DNA of 64,000 bases from Staphylococcus saprophyticus subsp. saprophyticus ATCC 15305 = NCTC 7292 (GCF_000010125.1 NC_007350.1:1240001-1304000); one strand, 5' to 3'. Shown: positions 40,080 through 50,061, counted from the stretch's first letter. Made by a program: numbers and translations. Notes: generated by a model from the letters alone, not told the origin.

Positions 40080-41055
40080 ATTAAGCTATTTAGAAGCAAT
40101 TCAACAAGGATTAGATCAAGCCATGGCTAAGGATGATGACGTATTCGTCTTAGGTGAAGATGTTGGTAAAAAAGGCGGTGTATTTGGTGTTACTTTAGGT
40201 TTACAACAAAAATATGGTGAAGCACGTGTTTTAGATACACCACTTGCAGAATCTAATATTGTTGGTACTAGTATTGGCGCGGCGATGTTAGGTAAACGAC
40301 CAGTTGCAGAGATTCAATTCGCTGAATATATTTTACCAGCCACAAATCAAATTATGAGTGAAGCTGCAAAAATGAGATACCGTTCAAATAATGATTGGCA
40401 TTGTCCGATTACGATTCGCTCTCCATTTGGTGGTGGCATACACGGTGCGCTTTATCATTCACAAAGTGTCGAATCTATTTTTGCTAACACACCTGGTCTA
40501 ACAATCGTAATTCCTTCTACACCTTACGATGCAAAAGGGCTTTTACTGTCATCAATAGAGTCTAATGACCCAGTGTTATATTTCGAACACAAAAAAGCTT
40601 ATCGGTTATTAAAAGAGGAAGTCCCTGAATCTTATTATACGGTGCCAATTGGTAAAGCTGATGTTAAACGTGAAGGTGATGATATTACAGTATTCACTTA
40701 TGGACTTTGTGTGAATTATTGTATTCAAGCAGCTGATATGCTTGCTGAAGATGATATCAATGTTGAAGTAGTTGATTTACGTACAGTGTATCCATTAGAT
40801 AAAGAAACGATTATTGAAAGAGCCAAATTAACTGGTAAAGTGTTGTTAGTTACTGAAGATAATCTTGAAGGTAGTGTCATTTCTGAAGTTGCTGCCATTA
40901 TTGCAGAAAATTGTTTATTCGATTTAGACGCACCAATTATGAGACTTGCTGGACCTGATGTTCCTTCTATGCCATTCGCACCACCACTTGAAGATGAGTT
41001 TATGATTAATCCAGATAAGATAAAAATTAAAATGCGTGAACTCGCAGAATTCTAA
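40072..41055 (+). CDS. bkdA2: Branched-chain 2-oxo acid dehydrogenase E1 beta subunit
   Basis: This 327-residue partner of BkdA1 completes the E1 heterotetramer. Family motifs are FVLGEDVGKKGGVFGVT near the N-terminus, TPLAESNIVGTSIGAAM and QFAEYILPATNQIMSEAAK, and the C-terminal PVEVVDLR-like region VEVVDLRTVYPLD. The ATG lies within the end of bkdA1 after GAAGGGAG. It ends 12 bases before the E2 gene. Confidence 0.94.
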   Translation: MPKLSYLEAIQQGLDQAMAKDDDVFVLGEDVGKKGGVFGVTLGLQQKYGEARVLDTPLAESNIVGTSIGAAMLGKRPVAEIQFAEYILPATNQIMSEAAKMRYRSNNDWHCPITIRSPFGGGIHGALYHSQSVESIFANTPGLTIVIPSTPYDAKGLLLSSIESNDPVLYFEHKKAYRLLKEEVPESYYTVPIGKADVKREGDDITVFTYGLCVNYCIQAADMLAEDDINVEVVDLRTVYPLDKETIIERAKLTGKVLLVTEDNLEGSVISEVAAIIAENCLFDLDAPIMRLAGPDVPSMPFAPPLEDEFMINPDKIKIKMRELAEF

Positions 41056-41067
41056 GGAGGCACTATA

Positions 41068-42351
41068 ATGGAAATAAAAATGCCTAAACTCGGTGAAAGT
41101 GTGCATGAAGGCACAATAGAACAGTGGTTAGTTTCAGTAGGCGATAAAGTTGAAGAATATGATCCACTATGCGAAGTTATTACTGATAAAGTAACTGCAG
41201 AAGTACCTTCATCATACGCCGGCACAATTCGTGAAATAATCGTAAATGAAGGTACTACTGTTGCTGTTGACGAAGTCATTTGCATATTAGATGCAGACGA
41301 CCAAACACTTGAAACTGCCACTGAAAATGAGACAGAATCAGAAACACAAGATAATACATCAAATGAAGATATTGAAAAAGATCATCAGGATAGTGAATTA
41401 ACAAATCAATCTGCTAATGCTCAAAGTAGTGAAGCTAAAAATAATGGTCGTTATTCTCCAGTTGTATTTAAATTAGCTTCTGAAAATGATATCGATTTAT
41501 CGCAAGTTGTTGGTACTGGTTTCGAAGGTCGTGTAACTAAAAAAGATATTGAAAAAGCAATCAAAGAAGGTACAAGTAAAACGTCTTCTAATATCATTTC
41601 ACCTAAAGATTCGCCTAAAGTTTCTAAACAAGCAGTATATAATGAACCATCACCTGGTTCATCTATACCTGTAAATGGCGTTCGTAAACAAATCGCGCAA
41701 AATATGGTCAATAGTGTAAATGAAATACCACATGCATGGATGATGGTAGAAGCAGATGCCACTAACTTAGTAAAAACGCGAAATTATCATAAGCAAAGTT
41801 TTAAAGAAAGTGAAGGTTACAACTTAACATTTTTCGCATTCTTCGTTAAAGCTGTGGCTGAAGGATTAAAAGCATATCCATTACTTAATAGTAGTTGGCA
41901 AGATTCAGAAATCGTTATGCATAAAGATGTGAATATCTCGATTGCTGTGGCAGATGAAGATAAATTATATGTGCCAGTGATTAAAAATGCTGATGAAAAA
42001 TCAATTAAAGGTATTGCTAGAGAAATAAATGAGTTAGCACAAAAAGCTAGAAATAAAAAATTACGCTCAGAAGATATGCAAGGTGGAACATTCACTGTAA
42101 ATAATACTGGAACATTTGGTTCAGTTTCATCAATGGGTATCATCAATCACCCTCAAGCGGCGATACTACAAATTGAATCAGTTATTAAAAAACCAGTTGT
42201 TATTGATGATATGATAGCTATTCGTAATATGGTCAATTTATGTATTTCAATTGATCACCGTATCTTAGATGGCTTACAAGCTGGTAGATTTATGAATTTC
42301 GTTAAAACACGTATTGAACAATATTCAATAGAACATACGAGCATTTATTAA
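41068..42351 (+). CDS. bkdB: Branched-chain 2-oxo acid dehydrogenase E2 (lipoyl acyltransferase)
   Basis: This 427-residue core enzyme has an N-terminal lipoyl domain with the lipoyl lysine at Lys41 (ITDKVTAE), an acidic Gln/Ser-rich linker (about 78-125), an E1/E3-binding domain (SPVVFKLASEND) and a catalytic domain ending with DHRILDGLQAGRF. It passes the branched acyl group to CoA. AAGGAGG lies before the ATG. Lipoylation needs LipM, encoded at 23940 here. A terminator follows, ending the operon. Confidence 0.94.
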   Translation: MEIKMPKLGESVHEGTIEQWLVSVGDKVEEYDPLCEVITDKVTAEVPSSYAGTIREIIVNEGTTVAVDEVICILDADDQTLETATENETESETQDNTSNEDIEKDHQDSELTNQSANAQSSEAKNNGRYSPVVFKLASENDIDLSQVVGTGFEGRVTKKDIEKAIKEGTSKTSSNIISPKDSPKVSKQAVYNEPSPGSSIPVNGVRKQIAQNMVNSVNEIPHAWMMVEADATNLVKTRNYHKQSFKESEGYNLTFFAFFVKAVAEGLKAYPLLNSSWQDSEIVMHKDVNISIAVADEDKLYVPVIKNADEKSIKGIAREINELAQKARNKKLRSEDMQGGTFTVNNTGTFGSVSSMGIINHPQAAILQIESVIKKPVVIDDMIAIRNMVNLCISIDHRILDGLQAGRFMNFVKTRIEQYSIEHTSIY

Positions 42352-42387
42352 TATATAAAATAATTGACCAATGTTAGATAAGAGTAT

Positions 42388-42436
42388 AATCATGTGATAT
42401 CAAACTTAATGTTATATATCATGTGATTGTGCTTTT
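42388..42436 (+). terminator. Terminator after bkdB
   Basis: A 13-bp stem (42388-42400 with 42416-42428, two central wobble pairs) is followed by gtgc and a T-run. Confidence 0.75.
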
Positions 42437-42585
42437 TTTATATCATTAATTAAATGAACAGATTTGATTTAAAATGATTATTTAAATATTAGGAAATGAT
42501 ACAATATAACGCACACCTGTTGAAGTATTCTATATATATTAGTAGAATAAAAGTATTAATCTAGAAATGAAGGGTGAAGTTGATT

Positions 42586-43023
42586 ATGGACTTAAATTTT
42601 GATTTATATATGACAGACGTTGTTAATCAAGCTAGAAATGAAATTGAAGAAGCTGGTTATGAACAATTAACTAGTGCAGATGAAGTGGATAGTGTATTAA
42701 AACAAGAAGGCACTTCTTTAGTAATGGTCAATTCTGTATGTGGTTGCGCAGGCGGTATTGCTAGACCAGCAGCAACACATGCTTTACATTATGATAAATT
42801 ACCTGATCGTTTAGTAACAGTATTTGCGGGTCAAGATAAGGAAGCAACTCAACGTGCTAGAGATTACTTTGAAGGTTATGCACCATCAAGTCCTTCATTC
42901 GCATTGATTAAAGATGGTAAAGTAACTGAAATGATAGAAAGACATCAAATAGAAGGTCATGACGTAATGAACGTCATCACACAATTACAAAATTTATTCG
43001 ATAATTATTGTGTCGAAAAATAG
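42586..43023 (+). CDS. brxB: Bacilliredoxin BrxB
   Basis: This 145-residue protein belongs to the BrxA/BrxB (DUF1094, YphP/YqiW) family. The active-site CGC is at residues 52-54 in [13 protein letters not shown]. Bacilliredoxins remove bacillithiol from S-bacillithiolated proteins, forming part of redox repair. The location after bkdB matches B. subtilis yqiW, which is BrxB. The start at ATG 42586 follows AAGGGTG; a GTG at 42574 lies inside that SD. A single base run separates it from the FUSC-type gene. Confidence 0.92.
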   Translation: MDLNFDLYMTDVVNQARNEIEEAGYEQLTSADEVDSVLKQEGTSLVMVNSVCGCAGGIARPAATHALHYDKLPDRLVTVFAGQDKEATQRARDYFEGYAPSSPSFALIKDGKVTEMIERHQIEGHDVMNVITQLQNLFDNYCVEK

Positions 43024-43034
43024 AGGCGTAAAAA

Positions 43035-44024
43035 ATGATTAGTTTAAATCCCTATAGAATTGGATTTAGAACAATTAAAACTGCTGTTGGAATGGCGCTT
43101 GGTATCATTATTGCCAAATTAATTGGCCTTGATAATTTTGCTTCAAGCGCTATTTTAGTTGTTTTATGCATTAAGCATACGAAAGTACATTCACTACAAG
43201 CCATTGTATCACGCTTTGTATCTTGCTTTATGATTTTAATATTTGGCTCTATTGCTTTCAGCCTTTTAGGGCAACATGCAATCGTATTAGGCATCATCGT
43301 ATTGTTTTTTATACCACTAACTGTGGTATTTAAAGTTCAAGAAGGCGTGGTAACAAGTTGTGTTATTTTATTACATGTGTTCAATGCTCAAACAATCGAT
43401 TTACATTTATTTATAAATGAAATTTTATTGCTCGTTGTCGGATTAGGAATAGCTTTTTTAATGAATAGTATTATGCCTAGTTTAGATAGCAATTTAAAGC
43501 ATTATAAACAACAAATTGAACAACAGTTCACAGCAATTTTTGAAACATTTAGCGAAACATGTCAAAAAACTAATATATCGATTGATATTTCTTTCAAACA
43601 ATTAAAATTCACGATTCGTAAAGCAAAATCTATTGCGTTTAGAGATGTTAAAAACCATTTTGTTAGAAACGAAAACTCTTATTATCATTATTTTGATATG
43701 AGAGAAGAACAATTAGAATTATTGCATCGTATGGCTTTAATTATAGAAAATATTGAAACAAAGGACTGTATGTTAACTAAGATTTCTAATTTATTTGCCG
43801 AAGTAGCTACGAATGTAAATAGCAATGACTATACTGCATTACGTTTACATTCTTTATATGAAATAAGATTAGAACTGAATGAGGCAGAGTTACCCACAAC
43901 ACACGAATCATTTAGAACGAGAGCAAGTTTATTACAATTATTAAATGAATTAGAAGCCTATTTGGCTGTTAAATCACAATTCGGTTCATTAAGGTTACAT
44001 AGCGATCAAAAAGTTACCATTTAA
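43035..44024 (+). CDS. FUSC/aromatic acid exporter family membrane protein
   Basis: This 329-residue protein has an N-terminal half with four or so hydrophobic helices (residues about 12-145) and a helical cytoplasmic half. It matches the ArAE_1 (DUF939) family of putative aromatic acid exporters, YqjA in B. subtilis. The substrate in staphylococci is not known to me. AGAGGCG precedes the ATG 11 bases after brxB, so the two are probably cotranscribed. Confidence 0.85.
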   Translation: MISLNPYRIGFRTIKTAVGMALGIIIAKLIGLDNFASSAILVVLCIKHTKVHSLQAIVSRFVSCFMILIFGSIAFSLLGQHAIVLGIIVLFFIPLTVVFKVQEGVVTSCVILLHVFNAQTIDLHLFINEILLLVVGLGIAFLMNSIMPSLDSNLKHYKQQIEQQFTAIFETFSETCQKTNISIDISFKQLKFTIRKAKSIAFRDVKNHFVRNENSYYHYFDMREEQLELLHRMALIIENIETKDCMLTKISNLFAEVATNVNSNDYTALRLHSLYEIRLELNEAELPTTHESFRTRASLLQLLNELEAYLAVKSQFGSLRLHSDQKVTI

Positions 44025-44026
44025 AC

Positions 44027-44080
44027 AAATCAATGAAACAGACCGGGACAACAATTTGTCTCGGCCTGTTTCATTGATTT
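44027..44080 (+). terminator. Long hairpin terminator after the FUSC-type gene
   Basis: A 15-bp outer stem (44027-44041 with 44066-44080) continues with an inner gaccgggacaa/ttgtctcggcc stem. It is a strong structure of the staphylococcal gggaca class, with weak T-run; on the minus strand it would serve the small ORF at 44252-44350 only as a distant terminator. Confidence 0.75.
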
Positions 44081-44251
44081 GAGGTATAAGTAACTAAATT
44101 GATGATATTTTTAATATGCTTTTCTAATAGCAAATTACTACGCTCATATAATTCAAATGAGATTTGAGTAAAGATCATACTCATGTTTCAGTCATTTTAA
44201 ATGCGATTATTAAATTATATTACTTACACACATTTATTAATACATTAACGA
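44081..44251. other. Intergenic stretch around the small membrane ORF
   Basis: Between the FUSC-type gene and the M20 peptidase, 500 bases hold the hairpin at 44027-44080 and the small minus-strand ORF. Nothing else recognisable is seen in 44081-44251 or 44363-44537. Confidence 0.5.
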
Positions 44252-44350
44252 TTAATTTACTAATGGCACGACGCTCGTCAAGATTAATGCAAGAACGACA
44301 GCTATTAACATAACTACGATAATAACTCTTAATACTTTATTATTATTCAA
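44252..44350 (-). CDS. 32-residue single-pass membrane peptide
   Basis: A short minus-strand frame begins with TTG at 44350, 7 bases after a strong GGAGGAAT (plus 44355-44362), and ends with TAA at 44252. It opens MNNNKVLRV and then has one uninterrupted hydrophobic helix (about residues 9-29) ending PLVN. The perfect ribosome site, codon content and clean membrane helix suggest a real gene. Small peptides of this kind occur in other staphylococci, but I know no function. It is not antisense to another gene. Confidence 0.65.
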   Translation of the reverse strand: MNNNKVLRVIIVVMLIAVVLALILTSVVPLVN

Positions 44351-44537
44351 AATTATTCCTCCAACTTATCTAATTTCATCAATATCATGCACATAATTAA
44401 ATACGCATCAATATATATTTATATACATATTATATCACATAGCATCTACATACGTTGAATCATATTAGTTTTACTGCTCTATATAATTCGTTAAACTGAA
44501 CTATAAGACATATAAATATTAGAATGGGGAATTATAG

Positions 44538-45674
44538 ATGATTAACGAACAACGACTTTTAGACACATTCTTAGAATTAGTCCAAATAAATTCTGAGAGT
44601 GGTAATGAACAAATGATTCAATCACATCTCAAATCACAATTTGAATCATTAGGATTATTAGTTCAAGAAGATAATGCTAGTAAAAATGAAAATTTAGGTG
44701 CTAACAATTTGATTTGCACTTTACCTGCTACATCAAATTTAGATCATATAGATAAAATTTATTTTACTAGTCATATGGATACTGTTGTCCCCGGTTTAAA
44801 TGTAAAACCTCAAATTAAAGATGATGGATACATATATTCTGATGGAACTACAATTTTAGGTGCTGATGATAAAGCAGGGTTAGCTGCTATTTTAGAATGT
44901 ATAAACGTTTTAAAAGAACAAAACATACCTCATGGTCAAATCCAATTCGTTATTACTGTTAGTGAAGAATCAGGACTTGAGGGTGCAAAAACATTAGATC
45001 AAACCTTATTAGATGCCAATTATGGATATGCTATTGATGCCAGTGTTGGCGTAGGTACAACTGTGACACATGCGCCCACTCAAATGAAAGTAAATGCTAC
45101 AATCTATGGAAAGAGCGCACATGCGAGTACCCCAAGTAAAGGCGTAAGCGCGATTAATATAGCAGCTAAAGCAGTAAGTGAAATGAAATTAGGACAAATA
45201 GACGACTATACTACTGCAAATATTGGACGATTTGAAGGTGGCTCTGCTACAAATATTGTTGCAGATAAAGTTACACTTAAAGCTGAAGCACGCTCTCATT
45301 CAGATAAAAGTATTGAATCTCAAGTACAGCATATGAAAACAGTGTTTGAAGAAACGGCAGAAAAATATGGATGTACTTCTGAAGTTGAAATCATTAAGAG
45401 CTATCCTGGTTTTAAAATTCATGACGAAGCTACAGTAACTCAAGTAGCAAAGGCAAGTGCAACTGCATTAGGCTTAAAACCTAACACTGTGCTGGCAGGT
45501 GGAGGATCAGATGGTAATATCATTAATCAATTGGGAATTCCTACTGTTATTTTAGGCGTAGGTTATGAAAACATTCACACAACTGAAGAACGCATGCCAA
45601 TAAATTCTTTAAATTTATTAACAAAACAATTACTTAAAATTGTAGAAATAATTACTCAACAATCTACGAACTGA
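44538..45674 (+). CDS. M20 family metallopeptidase (tripeptidase T-like, YqjE)
   Basis: This 378-residue zinc peptidase carries the M20 ligands: FTSHMDTVVPG (His), ILGADDKAGLAAI (bridging Asp), ISEE-type glutamates in VSEESGLEGA, and a distal His in NIHTTEERM. The lid domain begins with the GKSAHAST motif near residue 200. Members cleave di- or tripeptides. AATGGGG precedes the ATG. It has no close operon partner; gnd follows 68 bases downstream. Confidence 0.89.
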   Translation: MINEQRLLDTFLELVQINSESGNEQMIQSHLKSQFESLGLLVQEDNASKNENLGANNLICTLPATSNLDHIDKIYFTSHMDTVVPGLNVKPQIKDDGYIYSDGTTILGADDKAGLAAILECINVLKEQNIPHGQIQFVITVSEESGLEGAKTLDQTLLDANYGYAIDASVGVGTTVTHAPTQMKVNATIYGKSAHASTPSKGVSAINIAAKAVSEMKLGQIDDYTTANIGRFEGGSATNIVADKVTLKAEARSHSDKSIESQVQHMKTVFEETAEKYGCTSEVEIIKSYPGFKIHDEATVTQVAKASATALGLKPNTVLAGGGSDGNIINQLGIPTVILGVGYENIHTTEERMPINSLNLLTKQLLKIVEIITQQSTN

Positions 45675-45742
45675 TTAAGTGATTATTATTATCGCTTTGT
45701 GATACAATATACTAGAAAACTTAAATAAGAGAGGTTAGTTAA

Positions 45743-47152
45743 ATGACACAACAAATTGGTGTAGTAGGTTTAGCCGTAATGGGTAAAAACCTTGCTTGGA
45801 ATATTGAATCTCGTGGATATAGTGTTTCAGTATTTAATCGTTCTTCAGAAAAAACTGATGAAATGGTTAAGGAATCTGAAGGAAAAAACATACATCCAAC
45901 ATACTCTATAGAAGAATTTGTTAATTCTCTAGAAAAACCACGTAAAATTTTATTAATGGTTAAAGCTGGTCCAGCAACAGATGCAACAATTGATAGCTTA
46001 TTACCATTATTAGACAATGATGATATATTAATTGATGGTGGTAATACAAACTATCAAGATACAATCAGACGAAATAAAGCACTTGCTGAAAGTGGCGTTA
46101 ACTTTATCGGCATGGGTGTATCAGGCGGAGAAGTTGGCGCGTTAACTGGTCCTTCATTAATGCCTGGTGGTCAAGAGGCTGCTTTTGATAAAGTAAGTGA
46201 CATATTAGAATCTATCTCTGCTAAAGCTGATGATGGTGCAGCTTGTGTAGCTTACATTGGACCAAATGGCGCTGGACACTACGTCAAAATGGTCCACAAT
46301 GGTATTGAATATGCAGACATGCAATTAATTGCTGAAAGTTATGCAATGATGAAAGATTTACTTGGTATGTCCCATGAAGAAATTTCTCAAACATTTAAAG
46401 ATTGGAACGCTGGCGAATTATCAAGTTATCTAATTGAAATCACTGGTGATATCTTTACAAAATTAGATGATAACGCTGATGATGCTTTAGTTGAAAAAAT
46501 ACTAGATACAGCTGGTCAAAAAGGTACTGGTAAATGGACTTCAATTAACGCTTTAGAATTAGGTATTCCATTAACAATTATTACTGAATCAGTATTTGCG
46601 CGTTTCATTTCATCAATTAAAGAAGAACGTGTAAATGCTTCAAAACAATTAAATGGACCTAACGCTAAATTCGAAGGTAATAAAGATGAATTCTTAGAAA
46701 AAATTCGTAAAGCACTATATATGAGTAAAATTTGTTCATATGCACAAGGCTTTGCTCAAATGAGAAAAGCAAGTGAAGATAACGAATGGAACCTCAAATT
46801 AGGCGAATTAGCCATGATTTGGCGTGAAGGTTGTATTATTCGTGCGCAATTCTTACAAAAAATTAAAGAAGCTTATGATAATGATACTGAGTTACAAAAC
46901 TTATTATTAGATCCATATTTCAAAGATATTGTAACTAATTATCAAGACGCATTACGTGATGTTGTTGCAACTGGTGTACAAAATGGTGTTCCAACACCTG
47001 GTTTCTCTGCAAGTATTAACTATTATGACAGTTATCGTTCAGAAAACTTACCAGCTAACTTAATTCAAGCACAACGTGATTATTTTGGAGCACATACTTA
47101 TGAACGTAAAGACCGTGAAGGTGTCTTCCATACACAATGGATTGAAGAATAA
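45743..47152 (+). CDS. gnd: 6-phosphogluconate dehydrogenase (decarboxylating)
   Basis: This 469-residue enzyme makes ribulose 5-phosphate and NADPH from 6-phosphogluconate, the third step of the oxidative pentose phosphate pathway. The NADP motif ([13 protein letters not shown]), the active-site [11 protein letters not shown] and KMVHNGIEY, and the C-terminal family ending are visible. GAGAGGT precedes the ATG. A strong terminator ends it. zwf, the first enzyme of the same pathway, lies 4.3 kb away on the other strand. Confidence 0.96.
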   Translation: MTQQIGVVGLAVMGKNLAWNIESRGYSVSVFNRSSEKTDEMVKESEGKNIHPTYSIEEFVNSLEKPRKILLMVKAGPATDATIDSLLPLLDNDDILIDGGNTNYQDTIRRNKALAESGVNFIGMGVSGGEVGALTGPSLMPGGQEAAFDKVSDILESISAKADDGAACVAYIGPNGAGHYVKMVHNGIEYADMQLIAESYAMMKDLLGMSHEEISQTFKDWNAGELSSYLIEITGDIFTKLDDNADDALVEKILDTAGQKGTGKWTSINALELGIPLTIITESVFARFISSIKEERVNASKQLNGPNAKFEGNKDEFLEKIRKALYMSKICSYAQGFAQMRKASEDNEWNLKLGELAMIWREGCIIRAQFLQKIKEAYDNDTELQNLLLDPYFKDIVTNYQDALRDVVATGVQNGVPTPGFSASINYYDSYRSENLPANLIQAQRDYFGAHTYERKDREGVFHTQWIEE

Positions 47153-47190
47153 TACGATTTTAAAATTCTAATTGTATTTGTATCATAGAG

Positions 47191-47238
47191 GAGTCCAAGA
47201 CATTATTGTTTAAATAATAATGTCTTGGCTCTTTTTTT
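47191..47238 (+). terminator. Terminator after gnd
   Basis: gagtccaagacattatt (47191-47207) pairs with aataatgtcttggctc (47216-47231), with a bulge, followed by seven T. Confidence 0.88.
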
Positions 47239-47278
47239 ATATGCTAGTGGATTTTAGAGAAAGAAAAAATATTTTCGC

Positions 47279-47290
47279 GCAAACGTTTGC
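47279..47290 (+). promoter_or_regulatory. LacI-type operator upstream of malR
   Basis: GCAAACGTTTGC is a perfect 12-bp palindrome with the central CG typical of LacI/MalR operators. It lies 10 bases upstream of the malR -35 element. Confidence 0.6.
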
Positions 47291-47299
47291 ACAAATCTT

Positions 47300-47328
47300 T
47301 TGACTTTGGTTTATATTTTCTTTATTAT
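47300..47328 (+). promoter_or_regulatory. SigA-type promoter for malR-malA
   Basis: TTGACT (47300-47305) and TATTAT (47323-47328) are 17 bases apart. Confidence 0.65.
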
Positions 47329-47343
47329 TTATTTTAGAAAGAG

Positions 47344-47353
47344 AAAGCGCTTT
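47344..47353 (+). promoter_or_regulatory. Candidate cre site downstream of the malR promoter
   Basis: AAAGCGCTTT is a perfect palindrome matching the core of the CcpA cre box. Placed after the likely transcription start, it could block transcription when good sugars are present. Confidence 0.55.
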
Positions 47354-47380
47354 ATTAGTTAATTAAAGGATGTCGTTATA

Positions 47381-48385
47381 TTGGTAACTATAAAGGATAT
47401 TGCAAATGCAGCAAACGTGTCTCCTTCTACTGTTTCCCGTGTGATTAGTGGTAATAGTCGCATAAGTGTAGCCACACAGGAAAAAGTGAAAAAAATAATG
47501 GCTGATTTTAATTACCAGCCAAACCATGCTGCAAGAACGCTCATAACAAAAAAATCAAAAACAATTGGTATTATTCAAAAGCAAGGTGACAAAGCAACAA
47601 GACAAAATCCATTTATTATAGAAGTATTGTCTGGTGTTTATATTGAATGTAAATACCATGATTATGCAACCATATCTACAACAGGTGAGCAAACTAGTGA
47701 AATCATAGCTGAAGTAAAACATTTGATTCAGTCTCATGCAGTTGAAGGATTTATATTGCTTTATTCAAAAGAAAACGACGAGATTGCTAATTTATTAAAA
47801 CAACATGCCATACCCTATGTTGTTATAGGTAAACCAATTAACAATGAAAATGTAGTACATATAGATAATGATAATATTTTGGCATCACAATTATTAACGC
47901 GCTATTTAATAGATTTAGGACATAAAACGTTTCTATTTTTAGCGGAGATGGGTGATTATGAGGTAGTGAAAGATCGCATTAAAGGTTATAAACAAACATT
48001 GAAGGTTGCTAATTTAAAACCGAGTATAATGTTTACAGATTTGAGTCGCCAACAAATTATAAATCACTTAAAGGCGCTTGTTACTGAAAACGCTTTACCA
48101 ACTATCATTATTACTTCCGACACTATGCTTAATCAACTCGTTTTAAGTGCACTATATGAATTGAATATTACTATTCCTGAAGACATACAAACTGCAACTT
48201 TTAATGACTCATATATATCAGCATACGCAGCACCACCACAAACTGCTGTAGATATTCAACCTCAATTACTAGGTAAAGCTGCAGGTGAAAGTATTATTAA
48301 ATTAGTAAAAGATAGCCACATTGAATATATGAATAAAATCATACCAACGCATATCATTAATCGTTGCTCAACCAAAAAATTTTAG
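47381..48385 (+). CDS. malR: LacI-family maltose operon regulator MalR
   Basis: This 334-residue repressor has an N-terminal LacI helix-turn-helix (VTIKDIANAANVSPSTVSRV) and a periplasmic-binding-like sensor domain. The start is TTG at 47381 with AAAGGATG upstream; the family begins (M)VTIKDIA. It is followed 11 bases after by malA. In S. xylosus a malRA pair of this type governs maltose utilisation. The palindromic operator, cre box and promoter just upstream fit autoregulation and catabolite repression. Confidence 0.9.
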   Translation: MVTIKDIANAANVSPSTVSRVISGNSRISVATQEKVKKIMADFNYQPNHAARTLITKKSKTIGIIQKQGDKATRQNPFIIEVLSGVYIECKYHDYATISTTGEQTSEIIAEVKHLIQSHAVEGFILLYSKENDEIANLLKQHAIPYVVIGKPINNENVVHIDNDNILASQLLTRYLIDLGHKTFLFLAEMGDYEVVKDRIKGYKQTLKVANLKPSIMFTDLSRQQIINHLKALVTENALPTIIITSDTMLNQLVLSALYELNITIPEDIQTATFNDSYISAYAAPPQTAVDIQPQLLGKAAGESIIKLVKDSHIEYMNKIIPTHIINRCSTKKF

Positions 48386-48396
48386 GAGGAAACATT

Positions 48397-50061
48397 ATGA
48401 ATAAACAATGGTGGAAAGAAGCTGTCGCATATCAAGTTTATCCAAGAAGCTTTAATGACTCAAACAACGATGGTATCGGTGACTTACCGGGTGTTATAGA
48501 AAAGTTGGATTATTTAAAGGACTTAGGTATCGATGTTATTTGGTTAAGCCCAATGTATAAATCACCAAATGATGATAACGGATATGATATTAGTGATTAT
48601 AAAGATATTATGGATGAATTTGGTACGATGCATGATTTTAATCAATTACTAGAAGGTGTACATAAACGTGGCATGAAATTAATCCTTGATCTTGTTGTTA
48701 ATCATACTTCAGATGAACATCCTTGGTTCATTGAATCAAAATCAAGCAAAGACAACCCCAAGCGAGATTGGTACATCTGGAAAAAGCCAAAATCAGATGG
48801 TTCTGAACCAAATAATTGGGAAAGCATATTTAATGGTTCAACTTGGGAATTTGATGAGCAAACTCAAGAATATTATTTCCATTTGTTTAGTAAAAAACAA
48901 CCTGATTTAAACTGGGATAATCCAGCAGTTCGTAATGAAATATTTGATATGATGAATTGGTGGTTTGAAAAAGGAATTGATGGTTTTAGAGTAGATGCAA
49001 TTACACATATAAAAAAATCATTCGAGGCTGGAGATTTATCCGTACCTGAAGGTAAAACATATGCACCGGCATTTGATGTTGATATGAATCAACCTGGCAT
49101 TCAAACATGGTTACAGGAAATGAAAGATAAATCACTAAGTCAGTATAATATTATGACTGTAGGCGAAGCCAATGGTGTTAATCCAGATAATGCAGAGGAT
49201 TGGGTAGGGGAAGATAAAGGCAAATTTAACATGATATTCCAATTCGAACATTTAGGTTTATGGAACACCGGTGACGTAAAATTTGATGTAAAATCATACA
49301 AAACTATATTAAATAGATGGCAAAAGAAACTAGAAAATGTAGGTTGGAATGCGTTATTTATAGAAAATCATGATCAACCTAGACGTGTATCTACATGGGG
49401 AGATGACAAAACGTATTGGTATGAATCTGCAACAAGCCATGCAATTGTTTATTTCTTACAACAAGGCACCCCATTTATTTATCAAGGACAGGAAATAGGT
49501 ATGACAAATTATCCATTTGAAAGCATCGAGACTTTTAATGATGTCGCCGTAGTTAATGAATACAATATTGTAAAAGCGCAAAATGGTGATACGTCTGCAT
49601 TATTAGAAAAACATAAAATGGAAAATAGAGATAATTCAAGAACGCCTATGCAATGGAACCAAAATAAAAATGCTGGATTTTCAGATCATCAACCGTGGTT
49701 CCCAGTAAATCCTAATTATCAACAAATCAATGTTGCTGAACAACAAGATAATCCAAATTCAATACTCAATTTTTATAAAGCAATGATTCAATTGAAAAAA
49801 TCTGATGATGTCTACACATATGGTAAATTTGATCTTGTTGATACAAATAATGAACAAGTATTCGCATATACAAGAACATTAGATGATAAGCAGATCTTAA
49901 TTGTCGGTAATCTTACTGATCAAATAACATCTTTAAATATGCCTGATTATATGTCCAATCATAGCAATCATATTTTACTTCATAACTATAAAGACCGCGC
50001 TATTAACATGAATGCATTACGACCTTTTGAAGCATTTGTCCTTGATTTAACAAACAAATAA
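48397..50061 (+). CDS. malA: Alpha-glucosidase MalA (GH13)
   Basis: This 554-residue GH13 enzyme splits maltose or short isomalto-dextrins to glucose in the cytoplasm. The catalytic triad is Asp200 (GFRVDAI), Glu257 (TVGEANG) and Asp326 (IENHDQPR). The substrate region has AYQVYPRSFND at the start and DLVVNHTSDEHPWF near residue 100. Length and motifs are close to S. xylosus MalA and oligo-1,6-glucosidases, so maltose versus isomaltose cannot be fixed by eye. The perfect AGGAGG precedes ATG 48397. Glucose can enter glycolysis through glk in this window. Confidence 0.92.
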   Translation: MNKQWWKEAVAYQVYPRSFNDSNNDGIGDLPGVIEKLDYLKDLGIDVIWLSPMYKSPNDDNGYDISDYKDIMDEFGTMHDFNQLLEGVHKRGMKLILDLVVNHTSDEHPWFIESKSSKDNPKRDWYIWKKPKSDGSEPNNWESIFNGSTWEFDEQTQEYYFHLFSKKQPDLNWDNPAVRNEIFDMMNWWFEKGIDGFRVDAITHIKKSFEAGDLSVPEGKTYAPAFDVDMNQPGIQTWLQEMKDKSLSQYNIMTVGEANGVNPDNAEDWVGEDKGKFNMIFQFEHLGLWNTGDVKFDVKSYKTILNRWQKKLENVGWNALFIENHDQPRRVSTWGDDKTYWYESATSHAIVYFLQQGTPFIYQGQEIGMTNYPFESIETFNDVAVVNEYNIVKAQNGDTSALLEKHKMENRDNSRTPMQWNQNKNAGFSDHQPWFPVNPNYQQINVAEQQDNPNSILNFYKAMIQLKKSDDVYTYGKFDLVDTNNEQVFAYTRTLDDKQILIVGNLTDQITSLNMPDYMSNHSNHILLHNYKDRAINMNALRPFEAFVLDLTNK

